A stretch of 64,000 bases of DNA from Gammaproteobacteria bacterium (lineage in GTDB: Bacteria; Pseudomonadota; Gammaproteobacteria; Pseudomonadales; Halieaceae). The notes below the pieces were generated by a model, which was not told the DNA's origin, made no database searches, and saw only the letters and a list, made by a program, of their open reading frames with translations. Shown here piece by piece: positions 43,386 to 51,011 of the stretch (the stretch's first letter is position 1; each line of letters opens with the position of its first letter). The position numbers and the translations under genes are program-made. The stretch spans positions 1-64,000 of the forward strand of contig JAUIEP010000003.1 in assembly GCA_030428835.1 (NCBI GenBank), read 5' to 3'.

Positions 43386-44659
43386 TCGCCGCCTGTTGCG
43401 CACTGCTCCTGACCGGGGCGGTGCAGGCGGCGCCGCTGCCGGACTCCGGGACCAATGTACACGAGGGCGTTGCGAGCTGTTCCAACAGCGTCTGCCACGG
43501 CAAGAAAGCACCCAGCAGCGACGCACCCGTGCTGCTCAACGAGTACACCACCTGGATCGACGAGGACCAGCACTCCCAAGCCTACGCAACGCTGAAGTCG
43601 GAGCAGTCTGTGCGCATCGCGCAGAACCTGGGCCTGCCGAACGCGCACACCGCCGATATCTGCCTGGACTGCCACGCGGACAACGTCCCCAAGGACAAGC
43701 GCGGCGACCGCTTCCACATCAATGAAGGCGTGGGCTGCGAGGCCTGCCACGGCGGCGGCGGGCGCTGGCTGGAGTCCCACGCGGAGAAAGGCACCTCCCA
43801 CGCGGACAACCTCGCCAAGGGCATGTACCCCACCGAACAGCCCATGGAACGGGCCCGGCTGTGCCTCGCCTGTCACCTGGGCACCGAGCGCAAGTTCGCG
43901 ACCCACGAGATCATGGGTGCGGGTCATCCGCGCCTCGCCTTCGAACTGGAGCTGTACACGGTCTTCCAGCCGCGGCACTACGAGACCGACGCGGATTACC
44001 GCAAGCGCAAACCGTTCATCCCCTCGGTCAATATGTGGCTGGCCGGATTGCTGGTCTCCAGCGAGCGCACCCTGGAACTGCTGCAGGAGGACTGGTTCAC
44101 CAAGCGCAGCCTGGTGCCGGAGCTGTCGTTTTTCCAGTGCCACGCCTGCCACCACCCCCTGGATGACCTGCGCTGGCAGCCAGAGGGCGGGGACGCCGCC
44201 CTGCCCCCGGGGTCGGTCAGGCTGAATGACGCCTCGTTGCTCGTGCTGCAGTCGGTGCTCGAGATCCTGGGTAACAACACCGCGGGCGCTATCCGCAAGG
44301 GCATCAACAAACTGCACCAGTCGACCATGCAGGACCGCGCCGCGGTAACCGCTGCCGCGGCGGAAATGGAGAAGCTACTGCCGCCTCTTGAGCAGGCCGT
44401 GATCGACCGGGACTACGGCGTGGAAGACATGAAGAAGCTGCGCGCGGGCATCCTGCAGGCTGCGGCCAAGCAGCGGTATCGCCATTTCACCGCTGCTGAA
44501 CAGGCCTACATGGCCGTGGAAAACCTGTGTATCGAACTGAAGGATGACAAGCGCCTGCAGGCAAACCTCGACGAGTGGTTCGCCATTGTAGAAAAGGAGA
44601 ATGAGTTCAACCCACAGCAGTTCGCCGCCTCTGCCAACAGGTTCCTGGGTGCTTTGTGA
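43367..44659 (+). CDS. Cytochrome c554-like multiheme protein
   Basis: A 430-residue exported protein (signal peptide ending AVQAA-PLP). Heme sites: one CX4CH (CSNSVCH, near residue 38) and four CxxCH (CLDCH, CEACH, CLACH, CHACH), so probably five hemes. The layout resembles the cytochrome c554/c' family tied to hydroxylamine and multiheme reductase systems. The C-terminal 170 residues are helical and heme-free. It overlaps the upstream gene by 19 nt and the downstream phosphatase by 4 nt, so translational coupling is likely. Confidence 0.85.
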   Translation: MVCRKLVAACCALLLTGAVQAAPLPDSGTNVHEGVASCSNSVCHGKKAPSSDAPVLLNEYTTWIDEDQHSQAYATLKSEQSVRIAQNLGLPNAHTADICLDCHADNVPKDKRGDRFHINEGVGCEACHGGGGRWLESHAEKGTSHADNLAKGMYPTEQPMERARLCLACHLGTERKFATHEIMGAGHPRLAFELELYTVFQPRHYETDADYRKRKPFIPSVNMWLAGLLVSSERTLELLQEDWFTKRSLVPELSFFQCHACHHPLDDLRWQPEGGDAALPPGSVRLNDASLLVLQSVLEILGNNTAGAIRKGINKLHQSTMQDRAAVTAAAAEMEKLLPPLEQAVIDRDYGVEDMKKLRAGILQAAAKQRYRHFTAAEQAYMAVENLCIELKDDKRLQANLDEWFAIVEKENEFNPQQFAASANRFLGAL

Positions 44660-45642
44660 GCGGGTCTATCGATGCCTCTGATCTCGAAACCAGTGGCTAT
44701 ACGGATGTCGGCAAAAGGAAGCACAACGAAGACGCTTTCCTGATCGACCGGGACCTCGGGCTGTACGTGGTAGCGGACGGCGTGGGCGGACACCATTCCG
44801 GTGAGGTCGCCAGCGCCCTGACCATCGAGGTCATCCAGCGCGAGATCGCCGCCGGCAACGACCTCGACACCGCCATACAGTTGGCCAACCAGGCCGTCAT
44901 CGAGGGCGTGGAGAGCGGCAAGGGCAAAACGGGCATGGCCACTACCGTGGTCGCCGTGAAGCTCGCCGGGACGCGCTTCGAGGTGGCCTGGATCGGTGAC
45001 AGCCGCGCCTACCTGTGGGACGGCAAGCTGACGCTGCTGACCAGGGACCACTCCTTCGTGGAGGCGCAACTGGCGGCGGGCAAGATCACGCTGGAGGAAG
45101 CGCGGGTACATCCCCGGCGCCACGTTATCCTGCAGGCGATCGGCCTGCAGGTTGAGGGTCGACTGAATGTGGGCCACAACAGCGGCGAGCTGGCGGACGG
45201 CAACTGCCTGCTGCTGTGCAGTGACGGTGTCACGGACCCGCTGGACAATGAACAACTGTCTCACCTGCTCGGGCGCGATACACCACTGGAGCAGACCTGC
45301 GACAGCCTCGTGCGGACCGCGCTGCAGTGTGGCGGCAAGGACAACGCCACCGCGATCGCGCTGGCCTACCGCCGGGACGCAGGGACAGACATACAGCCGG
45401 GCACTGCCGACGAGGTGGTCTGGGTCTACAATCCCGAGAGCGGGGAGTACGAAGGGTTGCCGGATGCGACCCCCGAGATCAACCTGGAGGAGACCCAGGT
45501 GATGCGCATTCGCCCCTCCGCGGCCGAACCGACAGAGACGGCGGGCGATGCCCACGAGGGCGGGATCGGCTGGCCTTATATCTGGGGTGTCGCCATTGTC
45601 GGCACCGCACTGGGGCTGGCGCTGGTATACGCCCTGCACTGA
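44656..45642 (+). CDS. PP2C-type Ser/Thr phosphatase with C-terminal membrane helix
   Basis: A 328-residue protein starting at GTG in a GTGA overlap with the upstream stop. The PP2C metal-binding motifs are present: HNEDAF, VVADGVGGHHSGE, WIGDSRAYLW, CSDGVTD, GKDNATAI (to about 235). A linker then leads to a C-terminal transmembrane helix, GWPYIWGVAIVGTALGLALVYALH. It should reverse phosphorylation by the kinase encoded downstream, at the membrane, and its cotranscription with the cytochromes ties signalling to electron transfer. The tail is nearly duplicated in the next small gene. Confidence 0.93.
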   Translation: MSGSIDASDLETSGYTDVGKRKHNEDAFLIDRDLGLYVVADGVGGHHSGEVASALTIEVIQREIAAGNDLDTAIQLANQAVIEGVESGKGKTGMATTVVAVKLAGTRFEVAWIGDSRAYLWDGKLTLLTRDHSFVEAQLAAGKITLEEARVHPRRHVILQAIGLQVEGRLNVGHNSGELADGNCLLLCSDGVTDPLDNEQLSHLLGRDTPLEQTCDSLVRTALQCGGKDNATAIALAYRRDAGTDIQPGTADEVVWVYNPESGEYEGLPDATPEINLEETQVMRIRPSAAEPTETAGDAHEGGIGWPYIWGVAIVGTALGLALVYALH

Positions 45643-45668
45643 CACGCGGGACAGAGGAAGACGAAGCA

Positions 45669-45767
45669 ATGGCAGACGAACATCAATCCATCGGTTGGCA
45701 GTACATCTGGGGCGTCGCAATCCTGGGTACGACCCTCGGACTGGCCCTCGTCTACGCGCTGCAGTAA
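45669..45767 (+). CDS. 32-residue single-helix membrane protein, paralogue of the PP2C tail
   Basis: ATG to TAA encodes MADEHQSIGWQYIWGVAILG..., ending LVYALQ. It is absent from the ORF track as its own entry. A GAGGA site lies 10 nt upstream. Residues 9-32 match the PP2C C-terminal helix almost position for position (GWxYIWGVAIxGTxLGLALVYAL). This looks like a free-standing copy of the phosphatase membrane anchor, perhaps pairing with it or with the following FHA protein. It fits the operon spacing: 26 bp after PP2C and 32 bp before the FHA gene. Confidence 0.8.
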   Translation: MADEHQSIGWQYIWGVAILGTTLGLALVYALQ

Positions 45768-45799
45768 CGGCGACAGGCGGAAAATCTGGGAGAAAGCAC

Positions 45800-46903
45800 A
45801 TGGTAGACCAAGACGGCGTCAGCGCCCGGCTGATAGCAAGCGACGGCACGTCCTACGAGTTGTCCGGCGAACAGACCCTCGGCAGGTCGAAGGACGCCGA
45901 CATCACCATCAGTGACCCGAAGATCTCGCGCAACCACGCGCGCTTCAAACTGGACGGCGCACAGCTGACGGTGGAAGACCTCGGCTCGTCCAACGGCACG
46001 CGGGTAAACCAGCGCAAGATCGACGGGCCGGCGACGCTGGCCGACGGGGATACCATCAGCTTCGACACGGTGGACCTGCGCGTCGAACTGATCGGCGCCG
46101 ATGCCGGCAGCGATGGGCCGGAGGAGGCCACGATCATAGGCAGCCTTGACGACGAGGCGACCATGGTCGGCATGGCCGCGGCGGAACCGGCACCGGAGCC
46201 GGCGCCCGCGCCGGAACCCGAACCGGCGCCAGAGCCCGAACCGGCACCCGAACCCGCACCGGAACCTCCCCCTGCACCCACGCCACCGCCGGAGGGCAAG
46301 GTCAGCGCCGCCGCCAAGTCGGGCGCCGAAGCCGTACCGGAGGCGTGGGTCGACGAAGGCACGGGTTCCGAGACCCAGTTCATCACGCCGGAGATGGCAG
46401 CGAAGATCTCCGAGATGGCGGACCTCAATGTCGCCGCGGCCTCGGACCTGCCGCACCTCATCGTGGTCAATGACAACGGCACGCAACAGGTCGTCGAGCT
46501 GGAAACGGGCTCGGACGGCCCGGACGTGTGGGAGATCGGCCGCCAGGACAGCTGCCAGATCGTGCTCAACCAGGTGGGCGTCTCGGGGCGGCACGCGCAA
46601 CTGGTGCACGAGGACGGTCGCTGGCGCATCGTGAACCTCGTCTCCACCAACAGCATCTTCGTGAACGGCGAAAAGCGGCCCAAGGCGTTTCTCTCTGACG
46701 ACGACAAGATCGGACTCGGTGAAGCCAAGCTGGTATTCAAGGCCGGCAAGGGCGGCGGCGCCCCGCGTCCGGCGGCCGCCAAAGCCGCTTCCGGCGGCGG
46801 GCAGGCATCCGCCGGTGGCGGCGGCATGTCGCCCGCGCTGATCGGCGGCATCGTCGGCGCCGTGGTGGTGGTCGCCGCTCTGGCCTACTTCCTGCTGGGC
46901 TGA
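45800..46903 (+). CDS. Double-FHA protein with Pro/Glu linker and C-terminal membrane anchor
   Basis: A 367-residue protein. FHA1 spans about 20-95 (LGRSKDADITISDPKISRNHARF, DLGSSNGTRVN), FHA2 about 230-310 (IGRQDSCQIVLNQVGVSGRHAQL, TNSIFVNG). Between them is an Ala-Pro-Glu repeat linker (about 130-165). After a Gly/Ala-rich stretch a C-terminal helix (about 343-366) anchors it. Two FHA domains could bridge two phosphothreonine proteins at the membrane. GGGAGAAAG precedes ATG 45800. It ends with a 19-bp convergent overlap with the hydrolase gene. Confidence 0.92.
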   Translation: MVDQDGVSARLIASDGTSYELSGEQTLGRSKDADITISDPKISRNHARFKLDGAQLTVEDLGSSNGTRVNQRKIDGPATLADGDTISFDTVDLRVELIGADAGSDGPEEATIIGSLDDEATMVGMAAAEPAPEPAPAPEPEPAPEPEPAPEPAPEPPPAPTPPPEGKVSAAAKSGAEAVPEAWVDEGTGSETQFITPEMAAKISEMADLNVAAASDLPHLIVVNDNGTQQVVELETGSDGPDVWEIGRQDSCQIVLNQVGVSGRHAQLVHEDGRWRIVNLVSTNSIFVNGEKRPKAFLSDDDKIGLGEAKLVFKAGKGGGAPRPAAAKAASGGGQASAGGGGMSPALIGGIVGAVVVVAALAYFLLG

Positions 46904-47748
46904 TGCCCTTCCCTTCCGGCCGGTGATCCGAGGATCGCCGGCCACTCCCGCAACCAGCAGCAGCGATGATCGTAGCCGTCCAGCGGCACGGTCACGCTGT
47001 GCGGTGGCGCCAACCCCGTGCGCGTGTGATAGGACGCCGCGATGAATGGCGGCACCTGTGCATCGTCGGTACCCACCAGGTGAAGCTGCCGCGTGCGCGC
47101 GGGCCAGTCACCGAGGTCCGCGGGATTGGAAGCCGCCGCCAGCTCCGTGTAGCCGTGGTGTCGCGTCCACGCCGCAGTATCGAGGGGCGACGCGACGGTG
47201 ATGACGCGCTCGACACGGTCGAGCTGCCGCGCCGCCAACACGGCGATCACCCCGCCACCGCTATACCCCACCAGCGTCAGCCGCGCGCGAGGGTAGCGTG
47301 CTGCGATGTCTGCCAGCGCTGCCACGACTGCCGCTACAACCCGCGGGCCGTAGCGCTCCAGCGTCCAGAGCGCCGGCTCGCAGGGCGGCTCCGTCGCGCC
47401 GCCGTAGTAGCAGGGCCGGCCGAGGAATGCGCTGGGCGCCGGGTCGGCGAGTGCCAGTCGCAGCCCGAGGTGTTCACTGCTCGTGGGGTCGCGAGCAATG
47501 CGCCGGCGCGTCGCGAACGCGCGGCCGTCGCCGCCGAGGTAGACATGCAGGTGCGGCGTATCCGCGGGCAGCGGCTCGCTGAACCAGGCCAATGGCAATC
47601 CACCCGCCGGGAGCACGAACTGCGTCCAGCCGGCGTCATTGAGCAGGCGTTGGGCGGAAGCCGGTCCGTGCAGCGCACACCCGGCGCCGAGAAGGAGTGC
47701 GAACAGGGCCGGCAGCGCGGCGATCCGGCAGCGGCACGCGTCTCGCAA
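46885..47748 (-). CDS. Alpha/beta hydrolase, exported, possibly lipoprotein
   Basis: The core protein has an N-terminal hydrophobic segment ending LLLGAGC, an imperfect lipobox, then an alpha/beta hydrolase fold with nucleophile VGYSGGGVIAV and a C-terminal DGYDHRCCW. The start is uncertain: I use TTG 47748 because it gives a normal-length signal peptide; the track ORF reaches 47868 and a GTG lies between. It is the only minus-strand gene between two parts of the cytochrome/signalling cluster, overlapping the FHA gene end by 19 bp. Substrate unknown. Confidence 0.72.
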   Translation of the reverse strand: MRDACRCRIAALPALFALLLGAGCALHGPASAQRLLNDAGWTQFVLPAGGLPLAWFSEPLPADTPHLHVYLGGDGRAFATRRRIARDPTSSEHLGLRLALADPAPSAFLGRPCYYGGATEPPCEPALWTLERYGPRVVAAVVAALADIAARYPRARLTLVGYSGGGVIAVLAARQLDRVERVITVASPLDTAAWTRHHGYTELAAASNPADLGDWPARTRQLHLVGTDDAQVPPFIAASYHTRTGLAPPHSVTVPLDGYDHRCCWLREWPAILGSPAGREGHQPSRK

Positions 47749-47890
47749 GGGTGTGATAATTCCCTGCTTTTTATGGTATTTCCGTACAGGGATCACAGGC
47801 TGGCCGGCTTTATTTATGATGACGATCTGCGGTAGTTGGCCTAGTATATAGCTGCTCGCCAACAACACTAACTAATCGAACGGAGTCGTT

Positions 47891-49366
47891 ATGAAGTTTC
47901 CTCTCGCAGGCCTGATCGGCGTTGTCGCACTCTCACAGGCAAGCCCGTTAACTGCCCAGCAGGCCGGCCCGACCAACGAACTGGGTCAGGCGGTCTTCGC
48001 GGCCCAGAACGACACCCCCCTGCAGGTTACCGCGGGTAACGCTATCCAGAACACGTGCGTGGACCTGGCCGGTGAACGCCCCAACGGCACACCCACCGGC
48101 GATGTCGCCGAGGACAACCTGTCACTGCGCTGCACCGAAATGGTGTCTACTGCGTTTGGCCTGCTCGATTCCCGCACCGCCCCCAACACCCTCGGGTACT
48201 CCAACGAACAACTCGCGGAGGCGATGCAGCAGCTCTCCGGCGAGGAACAGGTCTCCAAGGGCCGGCTGGCGACGGAAAGCTCTAACGGGCAGTTCGCCAA
48301 CATCGGCATGCGCCTCGACGCCATCCGCGCCGGCGCGCGGGCTACCGCGGGCGGTCTCAGCGTTGCCATGAACGGCATGCCCGTATCCGGCGGCAACGCG
48401 GGTGACGACGGCGGCGGCTGGGGCTGGTTCCTCAACGGCGCGCTCGGCACTGGTGACCGCGATGCCACGAAAGGCGAAGACGAATACGAATACGATTCCT
48501 ACGGCGCGACCCTCGGCTTCGACTACATGTACGAGTCGGGCTTTGTGGCGGGTGTCGCCCTCGGCTACAGCGACTACGAGGTGGACTTCGAGAGCACGAA
48601 ATCCTTCGTGACCGGCAGCGACCTGACCAGCACGCAGTCCGGCGGCGGTTTCGACGTCGACGGCTACGCCCTCAGCCTCTACGGTATCGGTGATGTCGGC
48701 CCGGTCTCCGTGGACGCGCTGCTGAGCTATGGCCAGAACGACTACGACAACGAGCGCGCCATCCGCTACCGGAGCGGCGCCGGGGCATCCGGGACGCCCA
48801 TCACGGTGGACCGCATGCTGACCGGCAGCACCGAGAGCGAGTCGCTGACCATCGGCGTTAACGCCAGCAAGGTGTTCGAACTGGGCGGTGTCGACCTCGC
48901 CCTCAGCGGCGGCCTGAGCTACCTCGACCTCACGGTGGACGGCTACACGGAGAAAGACAGGCTCGACGCCAACAACCCGACGCCGAGCGGCCTCGCCCTG
49001 CGGTATGAGGACCAGGATGTCGATTCACTGCAGTCCGCGATCGGCGCGCAACTCTCCAAAGTATTCAGCACGGGAGGCGGCGTAATACTGCCCTACGCCA
49101 AGGTCGAGTGGCGCCACGAGTTTGAAAACGATTCCGATGCGGTCCGGACACGCTACGCCGCGTACAATGTGGGCCAGGATAAAGCCGACAATACCGACCT
49201 GGTGATCATCACCGATGAACCGGATGAAGATTACTTCGAGGTCGGCATCGGCGTCTCGGCCGTCTTCGCGCAGAACATCCAGGCTTTCATCGATTACACG
49301 ACGACGGTGGATCTCGAAGATGTCAGTGCCGAGCTCATCACGATCGGTATCCGGGGCTCGTTCTAA
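47891..49366 (+). CDS. Autotransporter-domain outer-membrane protein
   Basis: A 491-residue protein: signal peptide ending PLTAQQ, a short passenger-like region (about 25-165) with two cysteines, and a C-terminal 12-strand autotransporter barrel (about 175-491) ending ITIGIRGSF. Barrel strands such as YGATLGFDYMYESGFVAGVALGYSDYEV are typical. With little passenger it may act as a surface channel or adhesin. It precedes the kinase by 18 bp, so the two are probably in one operon. Confidence 0.88.
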   Translation: MKFPLAGLIGVVALSQASPLTAQQAGPTNELGQAVFAAQNDTPLQVTAGNAIQNTCVDLAGERPNGTPTGDVAEDNLSLRCTEMVSTAFGLLDSRTAPNTLGYSNEQLAEAMQQLSGEEQVSKGRLATESSNGQFANIGMRLDAIRAGARATAGGLSVAMNGMPVSGGNAGDDGGGWGWFLNGALGTGDRDATKGEDEYEYDSYGATLGFDYMYESGFVAGVALGYSDYEVDFESTKSFVTGSDLTSTQSGGGFDVDGYALSLYGIGDVGPVSVDALLSYGQNDYDNERAIRYRSGAGASGTPITVDRMLTGSTESESLTIGVNASKVFELGGVDLALSGGLSYLDLTVDGYTEKDRLDANNPTPSGLALRYEDQDVDSLQSAIGAQLSKVFSTGGGVILPYAKVEWRHEFENDSDAVRTRYAAYNVGQDKADNTDLVIITDEPDEDYFEVGIGVSAVFAQNIQAFIDYTTTVDLEDVSAELITIGIRGSF

Positions 49367-49384
49367 CACGCTGCCGGGTACGGC

Positions 49385-50968
49385 ATGAGCGGTGACCCAC
49401 CGCCCGGGGATTCCTCCCCGGGCGCCCCAGGCGACAGGCAGGTGGCCGGCTCCGAACTGGAGCGGGAGACCGAGCTACGCGATACCGCGGACGACCCCAC
49501 CGCACTCTCCGAGGACGACACCGCCGCCGGCACGGCGCCGCCCGCCCCGGCATACGCCAGCGGCGACCCGGTGCCCGGCGACCTCGTTTCCGGCCGCTAC
49601 CGGCTCGAGAAAAAGCTCGGCGAAGGCGGCATGGGGACGGTATTCAAGGCGCTGGACGAGGTTTACGCCGGCGAATTCGAGGACCGCAACGCGCACGTCG
49701 CCCTCAAGTTCCTGAACACCAAATTTTCGCAACACAAGATCTCGCGCATCGCACTGCAACGCGAGACGCGCAAGTCGCAGCAACTCGCCCACCCCAACGT
49801 CGTGCGCGTGATGCACTTCGACGTACACGAGAATACGCCCTACATGATCATGGAGTTCATGAGCGGGCAGCCGATGGACGAATACCTCGCGCAGCGGCGC
49901 GGGCAGGCGATGAGCCTCGAGGAAGCCATGCCGCTGATCAAGGGCATGGCCAGTGGTCTGGAATACATCCACGAAGAGGGCCTGGTGCACTCGGACTTCA
50001 AACCGGGGAATGTGTTCGTGACCGACGCCGGTGTGCCGAAAATCCTGGATCTGGGCATCGCGCGCATCAGCGAGGCATTCCAGGAGGATGACCACCAGAC
50101 CAAGTTCGACGTGTCGTCCCTCGGCGCGCTCACGCCTACCTACGCCAGCTGTGAAATGTTCGACGGGCTGCCGCCCGACCCCAAGGACGACATCTACGCA
50201 CTCGCGCTGGTGATCTATGAACTGCTGGCCGGGCATCACCCCTTCGAGCGCACGCCCGCGAACAAGGCCCGGGCCCAGGAGATGCAGCCGCCGCGCATCA
50301 AGGCCGTCAGCCGCTCGCGCTGGCGCGCGCTGGAGAAGGGCCTCGCGTTCGAGCGGTCACGCCGGATCGACAGCGCCGAGGCACTGTACAGTGCATTGCG
50401 CGGCGACAAGCAGCGTCGCGCAATGGTCACGCGCGGCCTCGTGGCGGCCACCGTCCTCGCCCTGGTTACCGCGGTCGCCCTCGGCATTTTCGGCGGCAAA
50501 CCCCAGGACCCGGACGACCTGTACAAGGTCGAACTGATGGGCATCTCGCTGGACGCACCCCCGCCGCGGCCCGAGGACATGGCGCGCATTGAGCGCTGGC
50601 TCGCGCAGGGACAGGCCTATCTCGGGATTGCCCAGGACGTGTTCGACCAGGGCGACCTGGTGTCCGCCCACCACATCCTGCAGGTGGGCGCCGACAATGC
50701 CCTCAAGGCGTTCATGTCCATCCTCAAGCGCACCTCGAACGACGCGGCGGCGCAGGGCATGCTCGACATGGTGAACCTGTACGCCGGCTGGGCAGCGACT
50801 AAACTGGAGGAAGGCGACGCCAACGCGGCGCTGTGGACAGCCTGCCAGGGCCTCGCGCTGCACGGCTCCCACGAGGAGCTCAACACGCTGTACGGCGCGG
50901 CCGCGAAGGCGCTGGGCAAATCCGAGCCGGACTGCGCCGAGGTCATGCTGACCGACCCCGGGGCCTGA
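49385..50968 (+). CDS. Ser/Thr protein kinase with HSD in place of HRD
   Basis: A 527-residue protein. An acidic, Pro-rich N-terminus (1-65) precedes a kinase domain (about 70-335): GEGGMGTV, Lys108 in VALKFL, HSDFKPGN (202-209), DLG (222-224), TPTYASCEMF. The usual HRD arginine is Ser203 and DFG is DLG; both keep the catalytic Asp, so it may be active without activation-loop phosphorylation. A transmembrane helix lies at about 348-368; 380-520 is helical and TPR-like. It shares a run with the autotransporter upstream and the caspase protein 43 bp downstream. Confidence 0.92.
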   Translation: MSGDPPPGDSSPGAPGDRQVAGSELERETELRDTADDPTALSEDDTAAGTAPPAPAYASGDPVPGDLVSGRYRLEKKLGEGGMGTVFKALDEVYAGEFEDRNAHVALKFLNTKFSQHKISRIALQRETRKSQQLAHPNVVRVMHFDVHENTPYMIMEFMSGQPMDEYLAQRRGQAMSLEEAMPLIKGMASGLEYIHEEGLVHSDFKPGNVFVTDAGVPKILDLGIARISEAFQEDDHQTKFDVSSLGALTPTYASCEMFDGLPPDPKDDIYALALVIYELLAGHHPFERTPANKARAQEMQPPRIKAVSRSRWRALEKGLAFERSRRIDSAEALYSALRGDKQRRAMVTRGLVAATVLALVTAVALGIFGGKPQDPDDLYKVELMGISLDAPPPRPEDMARIERWLAQGQAYLGIAQDVFDQGDLVSAHHILQVGADNALKAFMSILKRTSNDAAAQGMLDMVNLYAGWAATKLEEGDANAALWTACQGLALHGSHEELNTLYGAAAKALGKSEPDCAEVMLTDPGA

Positions 50969-51011
50969 ACCCGTGCAACGAAAGCGGGTCAAAGTAAAGA
51001 GGAGGCAACCG

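Noticed and set aside
40899-43526. 875-residue minus-strand ORF opposite the decaheme gene
   Set aside because: An antisense shadow of a GC-rich coding region; the plus-strand frame has signal peptide, ten heme motifs and propeller repeats.
50973-51011. Upstream start of the caspase gene (MQRKRVKV)
   Set aside because: The ATG at 51012 has an ideal AGGAGG site and starts the signal-like segment directly.
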